NCBI GenBank assembly: GCA_007115705.1 | Contig: QXEO01000336.1 | Span: 115,500 to 179,499, forward strand | DNA length: 64,000 bases | Reading direction: 5' to 3' | Source: Dactylis glomerata | Lineage: Eukaryota > Streptophyta > Magnoliopsida > Poales > Poaceae | In this document: positions 45,327-56,013 of the stretch, in pieces | How positions within the stretch are numbered: the first letter of the stretch is position 1 | How the letters are laid out: every line of letters begins with the position of its first letter | Program-made: the position numbers and the translations under genes | The notes under the pieces: generated by a model | Told to the model about the DNA's origin: nothing | The model's database searches: none | Seen by the model: only the letters and a program-made list of their open reading frames with translations

Positions 45327-48300
45327 ATGGATTTCGGCGCCGGAAGAGAAGGTGAAGAAGAGATATTGAAAATTATAGGAGAGGGTAGCACCCGTGCACA
45401 AGGAGAGGGTACCACCCGTGCAGAAGGCGACGGCTCGGAATTTTTGAACGAGTCGGGTGACGGAATGGAGGAGGAGCAGCCGCATGAATCAGAAAATGAT
45501 GATTGCGATGACGGCTCACAAGGGACTGGACATGACTTAATAAAACGGTCCGGCGAGGTATATATATATATGAAGACTAGCTCTATTCATGAATCAGTAG
45601 ATGACGATGCATTATGTGGTATATATATTAACGAGTGTTTTCTTATTTTAGAGCTCTGAATCTTCTAGAAAGAAGCGAGGCCCGGCCAAACGGCTGGCAT
45701 CGAATCAGCATTACACGATTGGGCGTCTCTCAAGTGAAGGCGAACCGTTGGAACCCAAGAGTGTCGCAAATGCGTTCACACAACAATGTGGATGTCTTGT
45801 AAGGGACATGGTGCCGATAAGCATTCAATATTGGTATAAGCCCAAGGCGGCAAAGGGAGAGCCAGCACAGCCAGAGCCAGAAGAGGGTGCAGCGGTCAAT
45901 TATGTCACCAAGGTCTTGAAAGATAGACTTTGGGATTCCCTCATTCCACATTTCAATATGCCGGTCACCGAGTCCCTGGAAGAAGCAGAGAAACAGAAGG
46001 AGAAAGTCAGGGAGTGGGCTCTCAAGAAGATGGCTGCACAGTTCAATAACCACAAGAAGAGGTTATGGAACGCCTATGTCAACGCCGATCGACAAGCTCC
46101 AGAATTTACTGGCCCCAATGAGTTCCTGCGGGATCACTGGGACGCATTTGTGGGATACAAGGAGTCAGAGCTGGGTAAGCTAAGGAGTCAGAAAAATCAG
46201 GCAAATGCCGCGAAAAAGAAATATCACCATAAGTTGGGTCCAGGTGGCTACAAAAGGGCCGAGCCTAAGTGGGATATGCAAGAGGCCGCCCTACGAGAAA
46301 AAGGCATCGAACCAGAAACAGAACAATGGCCCAGAAGGTCAAGAAATTGGGCACTTGCACATGGAGCTGTCTATGATGAGAGAACATGGAAATTAGTTGA
46401 AGAGAAGAAACAAATTGCTGAACCCCTGGGAGCACTTGTCAAGACAATCGCCGAGGTTCAAGAGGGGACGTTCAAGCCTGACAGAGAGAACGACGAGCTG
46501 ACAAAGGCCCTCGGGAACAAAGAACACACAGGACGAACACGGGGTCTGGGTTCTGCTATTCCGTGGAGGTCTGGGTTCTCCGAAGAGAGCCAGACTTATA
46601 GAAGCCGAGAGAGAGCGAAGAAGCGGAAGGCGCAGGAGGAGGCCTCACGGATAGAGAGCATAGAAAGGCAACAGGCTGAGCTGAGAGAGTTGTATTTACT
46701 GCAGCAGAAGGCACTGGAGGAATTAAAGTCGCAAGGGGCAACTCAGCATCAGCAACACCTAGAACATACATCAGGCGACCGATCTCAGCGGAGAAGCAGC
46801 GTGGCTTCCACAGAGGTACCGATGGTTCACTACCCCGTGGATGATATCACCAAGAAGATAGACTGTGAGCTGCATTATCCCATGAAGAACATATCGATGA
46901 AGGTGGCGGTTGGCTATGTGTTGCCATCTGGACCTGGACAAACCTGGCATGGCCGTGAGATTCGACCTGGCTATGCTAAGGTCGGGGTGGATGCAATTGA
47001 AAGGGGGTATGAGTCCCTCCTTCTTGACGTCGCTGGACCTGAAGAGGAGGAAAAACTGGGAGAAGTATTGGGTGGTATAATTCTTTGGGATAAGAAACAC
47101 ATCGTGTTTCCAGGCTCGGCGCCAAGGCGGCCACCCTCTCCTCCGAGTCCTCGCAATTCACCACCTCCCGACGACGACAGGGACGACTACCACCATACCC
47201 CGAGTCCACATCGATCTCCACCTCAATGTCAGCCGCCTCCGCCACCTCCGCCGCCTCAGCCCACTCGTAAGTCCCAGAGTTGTGGCAAGTCCGCTGCTAT
47301 GTCCACTAGCAATGTCTCTCCGAAGAAACGGGCCAAGATAGCTAAGGCGGTGCCGCCTCCTCCTATCGAGAAGACTGCTGAAGAAATTGAGGCGGAGGAC
47401 AGAGCCAAAGTGAAAAGGAAGCTCGCAACCCTACGCCCGACCCCTACACCTAAGCAGGTATATACTCTGGAATAGAAGGAGTGGGCCTTTGATATGCTTA
47501 CCCAACCTTCGCAATATGAATTGCGTAAGCCAGATGACTACAAGCGTTGTTTGGATAAGCAAGTAGATGCAAAAAAAGAAGCTAATAAGACAAGCGCAAC
47601 TGCAAGAGGGAAAAGAGACGTTGCCCAGCTTGGAGCACAGACCAAAAAATCGATCTCCCCGCTAAAGGTCTTTGCTAGTGATGCTGGTGGGAGTGTTGCT
47701 CAACCCAATCCCGCCGACTTTGCTAAAGAAGCTGGTTTGACTCTTTCTCAATTGCTACATGAAGATATCACCCCAAAGGCGCCTATAGCACGGCAATATG
47801 AAAAGGGGAAGAGTCTGGTCCCACCTGAGATTGAAATGAATCTACCAACACAAATGCGAAAATTGCATAAGTGGTACCTGCAAGCCGCAAATGGCACGCA
47901 AGATTTTCTCCTTATGAAAATCACAAAGGACTATTTCTTAGGTCAAGACTTGGTGCATATTGAGTTTGATGAATTCTTTCAGCTATTCAATCAAGACGCG
48001 CTCGACAAATCTCTCGTCAGTGCCTATGTTCTGTAAGTGATTCATTATTTCTATAAGTCTCTAGCTCAACTCGTTCTTTGCATGTAATTTTCCTCACTAC
48101 GCTGTTTATTATGCAGAATGAAGAGTATGGAATGTAAGAAAAGGAATGACCTCCAACTTGGATTCATTGATCCAAATCGAGTTAACGGAGCGATGATACA
48201 GAGGAATCGCAAGGAGACGGAGGATATCTTGCTAGAGTTCCTACTTACGCAGGAATACCGAGCTAGAATACTCTTTCCGTACAACATCAGGTGAGTGTTA

Positions 48301-49060
48301 CTATCTTATACACAGTTACTTTTCCTTACTCGATGTTATAAGTGTAATTGATGAGTTTATTAACTTACATAATTAAACTTGCACGCAGTTACCACTGGAT
48401 TTTGCTAAAGATTGAACCTGACTATGGAAAGGTTCAAATCTTTGACTCGATGAATAAACCACTTAATGAATACCAAAGCATCATTGATGTGATGGATAGG
48501 TAATTTCAATCATTACGGCATTATATCGGTCTCTTTCGTTCATCTATAACTCATCTATTCATTTTGTTTGCTCGGCAGTGTTTGGAAACGGTTTATACGC
48601 TTAGTTAAAGGTGAATGGAAAAATGAGCTGATTTACCGTCAGATCAAGGTAAGTCGTACGAGCTAGGTCCACACATCCCTTTAATTCTAGTTTCAAATAC
48701 CATTAACTATATCTATCTTGATATGTCACTGACTAAAATCTATTCTCGTAAAGTGTGCGAGGCAGCCTTCGGGGACTAATCTATGTGCATACTACGCTTG
48801 CGAGAACCTTCGTGCGCAGGTCACTGAAGGAATTGATTTTCAAACAGTAAGTAAACAATATACTGACAAATTCATTTTATTGGCATCAATTTTGTTATGA
48901 TGATTCATATTCATATTGTTCTTCTTCTTCGTAGTTCGAAGCAAAGCGGAATCGGCTCTTACCGACTGAACGCGTAGTAGGAATTCAAGAGGAATTAGCC
49001 GGATTTCTGCTTGAACATGTCATTAACCCAAAGGGTGAATTTCATGCCGGTTTCGATTAG
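45327..49060 (+). pseudogene. Second CACTA gene with C48-like protease C-terminus, one in-frame TAG
   Basis: Seven coding exons fit GT-AG rules and keep frame: 45327-45557, 45652-48032, 48117-48290, 48389-48499, 48579-48648, 48754-48846, 48935-49060. Together they give about 1061 codons plus stop. The only lesion is TAG 47473-47475 (YTLE, stop, KEWAFD). The N-terminus is acidic. Exon 2 has a Lys/Arg/Glu-rich coiled coil (about 46590-46760) and Pro-rich runs (47120-47270). The last exons resemble a Ulp1/SENP (C48) cysteine protease: YHWILL (His), IFDSM (Asp), RQPSGTNLCAYYAC (Gln and Cys). Such proteins are the usual second product of cereal CACTA elements. The truncated product would lack the protease part. 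Confidence 0.8.
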
Positions 49061-49334
49061 ACAATGTTTATAATTAAACGCAAGTCGTGATCTTATGTGT
49101 GTGAACAAGTTGTATATATACTTGTATGCATGTATATGCTCGGTGAACCAAATATATTATATATATGTATCGTTTTATATATTATGTTGTAATGCTGTAT
49201 GAATAAGTATATAAGAAAACTTGTTTGAAATGAATCAAACAATTGAATGGAGCAAAATACAAATATACCCTAAACCCCTAAATAACAATTGAAATCCAGA
49301 AAAATATAGAAGCAGCAGAGGCTGCCACGTGTGG

Positions 49335-49544
49335 ACACTTTAGTCCCGGTTCGTAACACGAACCGGGACTAAAGTCCTACGCCCACGAGCACCCAGCCCC
49401 TGCCACGTGGTCTATCTTTAGTCCCGGTTCGTATAGCAACCGAGACTAAAGATTGGGCTCCAGTCCCGGTTGGTTAGTCCCGGTTGCGCAACCGGGACTG
49501 AAGCCCCAAACGAACCGGGACTGAAGCCCTGTTTTCCACTAGTG
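49335..49544. repeat. CACTA right subterminal repeat array and terminus
   Basis: TTTAGTCCCGGTTCG and CGAACCGGGACTAAAG units in both orientations, ending in the terminal inverted repeat CTGTTTTCCACTAGTG. Followed by the TSD AAT. Confidence 0.88.
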
Positions 49545-49547
49545 AAT

Positions 49548-51215
49548 AGGAAAAGGACATGAAGGCCCTGGAAGCTATATTAAGCTGCAACCTTACAAAT
49601 TACAAAGAGAGCCTTAGTAAAATAGAAATAACAGCATGCCAAAAAATATAGAAATAACAGCAATGTCCTGATCAGCAATTTGTAAACAAGATCCTGGAAG
49701 AAAAATCTTGGAAGCAATTGGGTCCTTCACATTTTTCGTGGCTCTAATTAATGAGGCCTCGAAGCATGACCAGTAGCGACGAGACTAGGAACTAGCCGAC
49801 TAGGCCACTTGGGTCAAGGCCAACATGATGCGCCATATCGAAAACAAAGATCCTCCGTACTGGTTCACCGGCCTGGAGGAAAAGCACATCACATCACAGA
49901 GTGGCCTCCTCCTCGGCCTCAGATCACATCGGCAAACCAGGGCCTCTGTGGATGAACTCCGCAAGAGATCGAGTTCCCCGAAACCCTAACTGTGTCGGTC
50001 AATGAAGAACAATGTCCCACCAATCCCATTGTCCATCCCCATGATCGCTGAAGAGGAAAGGAAGAGCAACAACTGTCACCACACCAGAACAATAAGTTCC
50101 CCACACGGACTAGCTCCACACGGAAGAGCGAGCCATTGCCGCCCTCCTTGTCCATCACCTTGATGGCAAACAGAAGGCAGAATCGTGCCCACCTTGGCTT
50201 GAACCAGATCATAGTAACGCACCACCCTAGAAGCTGTGATTTGAACATCCACACCCACAACTCCTTTATATTCAGCCCCATTGCAACAAGGGAGAAGAGG
50301 AGTACTATCAAATATATGTGGAGACAACCCAGACCCTTACCGTATACACGCTCGCACCCCTTCCAGCCCACGACGACCACGACGCCAACAATGTGAAGGC
50401 CGGCATCTAGAAGCTCCAACTAACCTATCTGTCGTGGTACAACTGGACTCCACGAAGGACTCTGTCCAATGGATGACATTGTATCGAGGTCACGAGGAAG
50501 ACTTGACGTGCAAGACTAAGAAAACATAGCGTATGACAAGACACCTTCCACTGTCGCCTATATATACTAAATCTTATTAATCAAGATGGAGGTTAAACCA
50601 TCTACACCAAGTCCATGTTGTAGACTCAATAGCCATAAATCCTAGATATATTTGTAAACCTCGTTAGTGATGCTATAAGCCCACTGAGATCATCGTCGTA
50701 CAAGCTCTGTGATTCCACCAATCAGTCTAAGAGAAGTTCTTCATAAATATCATGTCTTTGGTCTAAAACTATTGGCCTGAGCTCCTCCCCTAACAAATAA
50801 ACTCGTCCCTGACCTTTCGAGCGAGATTGACTTTGGATCAAGAAAACAATCCTCCACCAACTACATTAACGGAGGAAATCCAAATCAGGTGCCTCATACA
50901 CTGCACAGACAACACACCAAAGATGTCACGACCTCGACCCCTTCCACAACCTCCATCTTTGCCTCCATGGACAAGAATAGAAAAGGAACAAATATGTACC
51001 AACTTAAATCTGATTTATTGAAGATGTAAAGCAACATATCGACATAGCTATACACATCGGAACCTTGCTCTCCCTCACCATCGGTCACCGTGGACACCGC
51101 CATCAACATCAAAGGGGAGAGAGGCCATAGTAGGAGGAAGGGGAGCTAAGTGCATATCCACCAATGATCCCAATAGCGCTATCGGGGCATCGTCTATTTT
51201 TTGGGCTCACGCCGG
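49548..51215. other. Unassigned region between CACTA and solo LTR
   Basis: Mixed composition with scattered frames on both strands (for example 49919-50419 minus, 166 codons), none with a recognisable domain. The minus strand near 49560-49700 could be the 3' end of a LINE or a gene tail, but no poly(A) or target duplication was seen. No function is assigned. Confidence 0.4.
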
Positions 51216-52969
51216 TGATGATGCTTGCTACGGTAACTACTCGCACTAGGTTGGGACTCCAAGAGCAGAGTGTTGAGCATAGGGAAGCTTGCTTTTTCCC
51301 CATGAGGGTGACTCGAGGGTTATATCAAAATCTTGAGGAACTGTGTGTAAATGAATTATCTTCATATCCTTCTTCTAGCAACCTGCAAAATAAAATAAAT
51401 TTGCTTTGTGCCCTCAACCTCACCAAGTGGTTGTCAAGCACAAGGTGTGTGTAAGTATACAAAACTAAAATGAAATATGCAATGCAAATAAGCAAATATG
51501 CAATGGAAACAGCACTAGAAAATGTCTAAAATGTCTTGTGCCGCGGGAATATGCAATTGAATGATAAACAGTAAAAGATGGCGGTGTAGTGTTTTGGTTT
51601 GCAAGTGTAGTAAATAAAAGTATTTTTGTATTTTCGAATTTAATAAGTACTAAAAATGAAAACAATGATAAAGTGGTTAGAAAGTTGTTTCTTATGATTA
51701 AAAGTGGACCGGGGTTCATGGGTTCGCTTATGCACTCTCTCATAAAAGATATGGTGGAAACATGATCATACAATTGACATCAAGGATTGCAACAATGTTC
51801 AAGTACAGATAATATTCATATGGGCATCATGTCCTAACATAAAGATATTTTGGTTATTCATCTCTCTAATACTCCACCAAGATGGGAATTAAATCTAATC
51901 ACCTCAGTATTAATAAATAACTCAGAGTATAGCATTAAGCTCAATGACATGAAGTTAAATAATAACATACTAGATCAAGTCATGGATACTTGGTAAGGTC
52001 ACACCAAAGATACCCGGTAGCATGGTATTTTCTTTATCCCTAGCGAGGCAACAAAGTAAGGTAAACACCCAAGTGAAACCCGAGAACTGTCCTCCCCGTA
52101 GTATTCACCCCCGTTACTCCAACTAATACACATGTTCCCCCATACACGCCCTCATAAACATGCTTGATCAAAACAAGTAAACAAGAACGGGGTACATAAT
52201 ATGCATCTACTCATATATTGAAACAAAGAACAATTGCAATCTCAAATTTCAACTCATAGAAAGATCCACCACAAGGGTAATACAAATATGGCCATAATCA
52301 TGTTATGCAGCTCATATGGCGCTAATACAATGAAGAACAAGAGAGAGAGATACAATAGCTACTTCCACAAACCCATAGTCCAGAGGTGGACTACTCTCTC
52401 TTCATCATGGTGACAAAGGTAGAGTTGTTGGAGAGGGTGGAGATCACGCCGGTAGCGCCCCGCCGGAGTTTTCCTCCTCCAATCTTCGTCTCCCAGGCTC
52501 TTGTTTCGTGGTTTTGTGTTTCGGCGGCGCTCTCTTTCGCGACCCATCGGGGACTCTTTATATAGTCAGTTTTAGGTCAAGAAGAATCCATCGGGATGAA
52601 GATCGACGACATCGGAGAAACGAGGGGGAACGGGTAGGCCCAACACGGCCAAGGAATCTGGCCATGTGGGCCGTGCCCGTTTGGCCCTCATGCCTCCTCT
52701 GTTGCACTTTCTTTGCTCCTAAGTCTTGGTCCGTCAAAAAATTAGCTCCCGCAAAGTTTCAGTTCATTTGGACTCCGTTTGGGTCCCTAAAAGTTAACAT
52801 AGAAATAGAGGTTTTCTGGTTTTCCCAGGTTAATCCAATAAAATTAGGGAACTTATGAATTATTCCCAATAATCATCAAAAAGCATCAATATAAACAATA
52901 TATGATGCAAATAAGATGGAATATCAAGTGGTAAAGTGCAAAGATCATGTATGCATTTTACATGCATCA
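51216..52969 (-). repeat. Probable solo LTR of an unidentified retrotransposon
   Basis: The plus-strand ends TGATGATGCTTGC (51216) and ATGCATCA (52969) form TG...CA termini with an inverted TGATG. The flanks GCCGG (51211-51215) and GCCGT (52970-52974) are a near-perfect 5 bp TSD. Inside, the minus strand has a TATA box (CTATATAAAGAG, about 52554-52565) preceded by a GC-rich promoter-like block, as in Gypsy LTRs. No second LTR or interior is present. The left boundary is the less certain one. Confidence 0.55.
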
Positions 52970-53299
52970 GCCGTCATTGACAATAGGGTGCCGACAGATT
53001 TTGGAGCCTAATGAAATAGTCGGTGCTCCACGCCGACCCAATGTGCTAGGAGCAGAATAGGAGTGCCTGCACCTCGCGCCATGTAGGATTTCATCCCCAC
53101 CCTTGCGCCGGGATCCCCTAGCAGACACACACACACACGCCCTTCTCTCATCTCGCCTCCCACCCCTCCAGAATTGCCATTGCCGCCGACCACCATTTCC
53201 TCGCCCCTGTTCGCCTCCCACCCACCCAACCATCTGCCGCGGTCACCACCTTTGCCTTTCTTTCCTGGAAGGTGTTTGGCAATTTGCAAAGCCAGCGGC

Positions 53300-54523
53300 A
53301 GTGGACAACGATGATGAGATGATGATGATGGAGTTGTTGCCGCAACATGAAGTCGATGCTGCCGTTGATCAAGAACATAGGATGATGGTGTCATTGCTCT
53401 CCTTTGATACCGATAGCTGCTCAACATTGTCTGTCAGCCTGGTGGTTCGAGGGCTGGCAAGGCGCTAAACAAGAATCGAACTCCGCAAGCATGTGCTCTT
53501 TTGCTTGCCTCTGACTATTTTGCGGAGAACACAACAAATATCCCCAAATAATTCGTGCATCGCATTAGGATTAACAAGGAGTTGTTTGTGCGGATTGTGT
53601 TCAGTGTTAGAGAGTATGATGACTACATAGTGTGCAAGAAAGACTACACCAGATTATGAGGGTTCTCATCGGTTCAGAAATGCACCACTGCCCTACGATG
53701 CATTAATTGCCTATGGAGCTCCTTATGATAATCCAGATGACATATCTGAGTTTTCATGCTTTGGAACCGTCAACAGGTTTTCTCGGGCAATTGTGGCAGT
53801 GTTTGGACCAACCTATTTGAGTCAACCAAATGAACAAGATACAACTCGAATTCTGGCACAAAATGCAAGAGAGGATTTTCTATGATACTTGGGAGCACCA
53901 ATTTTCATGCATTGGGTTGGAAGGATTGCCCATTTGCTTGGCACGAATTGTACCAAGGGTCAAACATGAGAGTATAGTATGATACTTGAAGCTGTGTCAG
54001 GTCATGACCTGTGCATTTGGCATGATTTTTTTGGAATAACGAAAACTCATAATGACATCAATATGTTACAGCGCTCTCTTGCGTTTGCAAGACTAACTGT
54101 GGGACATTCTCTGGCAGTTAACTATGAGATCAATGGCAACCCTTTACAACAAAGAGTACATTTTTGAAGATAATTTTTGTCCCTACTACAGAGAAGAAAT
54201 CTCACTTGCTAACTGATAAGAGGCATGTTAGAAGGATGTCTAACGGGCATTTAGTGTGCTTCAACAGCACTTTGCTATTGTCACGTACCCAACTCTATCT
54301 TGGTCGGAATCTCAAATATGGGAGTGTATTAATTTTTGTGTGATCATATATACACAACATGATTATCAAGAGAGAGCGGGATGCATAAGTGATTGATGAC
54401 CGGCCGTTTGACAACAAAGAGAATTTGCAGTTTTCCTAGCCATGCATGAAGAAATCCACAATAATAGACGTTCATAATCGTCTTCAGGATGATCTAGTGG
54501 AGCATTTGTGGATGCTTAAATGA
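53300..54523 (+). pseudogene. Decayed PIF/Harbinger transposase
   Basis: Across shifting frames one can read hallmark blocks of cereal Harbinger transposases: a DYFAE-type start near 53515, RINKELFVRIVFSVREYDDY near 53565-53625, QKCTTALRCINCLWSSL-type DNA near 53670, and SRAIVAVFGPTYLSQPNEQD near 53775-53840. A block around the first catalytic Asp follows, where GSIDCMHW-type sequence has become GAPIFMHW. SVIDDRPFD and EHLWMLK end at TGA 54521-54523. Several stops and frameshifts exclude function. Terminal inverted repeats and a TTA duplication were not located. Confidence 0.75.
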
Positions 54524-54889
54524 AATGTTGAAAGATTTGTTTTTTCTATTTCATTTGTTGTATGAATGATTGCACTATGATTTTTATGTGTTTGAAACTC
54601 TAAAATTCTATTTCTATTTTCATATTTTAATTTAGTTTTAATTTTTTCATGAAAGTTCGAAAAGTTCTTGCTCCATTTTCGTCCCTAACTATATTTACCG
54701 ACACGTTTGTGCAAATCCAGGCGCACGACATGTCTAGCCTTATCGTACACGCGCCAGTGCAAGCGCGCGGATTAACCACCGCATCAAAAGCAAGATCTTG
54801 GCTTTGCTTAGACGGTACTACACCCAGTCGCTTAATTAGCTTTACCACCGCATGCTGTCTACTCCAGTGATCTAGTTTAGCATTTCATT

Positions 54890-56013
54890 CATCCTCGATC
54901 GAGACGACGCTTACGCAGCCCATCATGCTCAGTGGCGGCCTGACGGGTAAAAAGGTGCTGTTTGGAAGCGAGCAAGCGAGTGACCTGTTTTTTACCGCCG
55001 CTTTCTTTTCAGATTTCACCCACGGGAGGCGAGGGGTAAAAGTAAAAAAAGGCAGTATAGTAGTAGAAAAAAGAGCCTCTGGTATGTCACGTCGGGCCCA
55101 CGGCGACGCTCTGGGCCCCACAAGGCTCACGCGCGCTCGAGCGCGGCCCATGCACCTGGTCCATCGTACACCTGCGGGGCTCCCTGTCGCCCGCCCGCTC
55201 GCCGTGCCTAGACCTGGTCCACGCAGGCCGACGAGCGACTGCGGCGGTGCTGTTCCGCGTCGCTGTCCCGGCTTTAAAGCTGTCGTCTCCCCCACCTTTT
55301 CCCATCACTCTAGCTCTAGCTCTGGCCGTGCCGTCGTAATTGAGGAGAGAGAGAGAGAGACTATCAGTGGAGTGGAGTCTTCCGGCGGCGGCGGCGGCGG
55401 CTGCTGCTCCGATGTTGGGACGGCGCTCCGGCGGGAGAAGGCGGCAGTGAGCGAGAGGTGTCTCCGGGCGGCGCGGAGAGGAGCGCCGGCCGGCGGGCTG
55501 GGTGATAGCCAAGGTGAGGAGAACTGCCGCACTCTGGGATCTAGCTCCTTGTTGGTAATTAGACTCGCATTTCTTGTTTTCCTGCCATGCCCTGCCCTGC
55601 GTCGCGTTCCGGTGTTCATCGCTGCGAAGGATGTGGGCATTTTCTGTGCATACTTTAGTTTCGCACGAAATCAATCTAGTTTTACTCACAGTATCGTCGT
55701 TGGCCCCCATTCTAGTAGCAGCAAGTAACGACTCTCTAGCGCTGCGATTGTACTATCATCCCCCACTTCAGGAACTCAGCTTTACCAATTTTGTTGCCTA
55801 CATTTCAGTTCAGTTGCAATTTTTTGACAGTAAATTTCGTCTACTTCACATTTTTCAGCAAGAAATCATTTACCCCAAATTCTCCATTTCCTTTTACTCC
55901 AGGGGTCTCTCAACTAAAAGTAGTTTAGGACTTTGGAGAAGGACACTGCAACCTCCTGGATATATCTGCGCCTGGTTGGTGCTGTTGCATTGGTTGCATT
56001 GGTGAGGGTAAGA
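54890..56013 (+). promoter_or_regulatory. Promoter and 5' leader region of the HD-ZIP III gene
   Basis: This region is GC-rich from about 55080, with a (GA)n run at 55343-55360 and a GGC-repeat at 55383-55400, typical of grass 5' leaders. A TTTAAAG element at about 55273 is a weak TATA candidate. HD-ZIP III genes commonly have an intron in the leader; GCCAAG before GTGAGG at about 55513 is a possible donor, but the acceptor is unresolved. The 267-codon frame at 54925-55728 spans this area and has no recognisable domain; I regard it as composition-driven. Confidence 0.45.

Larger units (their letters stand above)
38348..49544 (+). mobile_element. CACTA (En/Spm-type) DNA transposon, complete
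   Basis: The left terminus CACTAGTAGAAAACGGGGCT and right terminus GCCCTGTTTTCCACTAGTG form terminal inverted repeats. The element is flanked by the 3 bp TSD AAT (38345-38347 and 49545-49547), as expected for CACTA. It is 11,197 bp long. Both ends and two internal sites carry many TTAGTCCCGGTT units, mostly as palindromes. It holds a TNP2 transposase gene (39805-43107) and a second, spliced gene (45327-49060) on the same strand. It is autonomous in layout. Only one clear lesion, a TAG in the second gene, was found. Confidence 0.93.

Noticed and set aside
47458..47475. Very short intron (GTATATAC...GAATAG) to bypass the TAG in the CACTA second gene
   Set aside because: 18 bp is far below the minimum plant intron length; a nonsense mutation is simpler.
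49919..50419. 166 aa minus-strand ORF
   Set aside because: Hydrophobic low-complexity translation with no recognisable domain; not supported as a gene.
54925..55728. 267 aa plus-strand and 207 aa minus-strand ORFs before the HD-ZIP III gene
   Set aside because: High-GC leader or promoter region; low-complexity composition, no domain, and both strands are open together.
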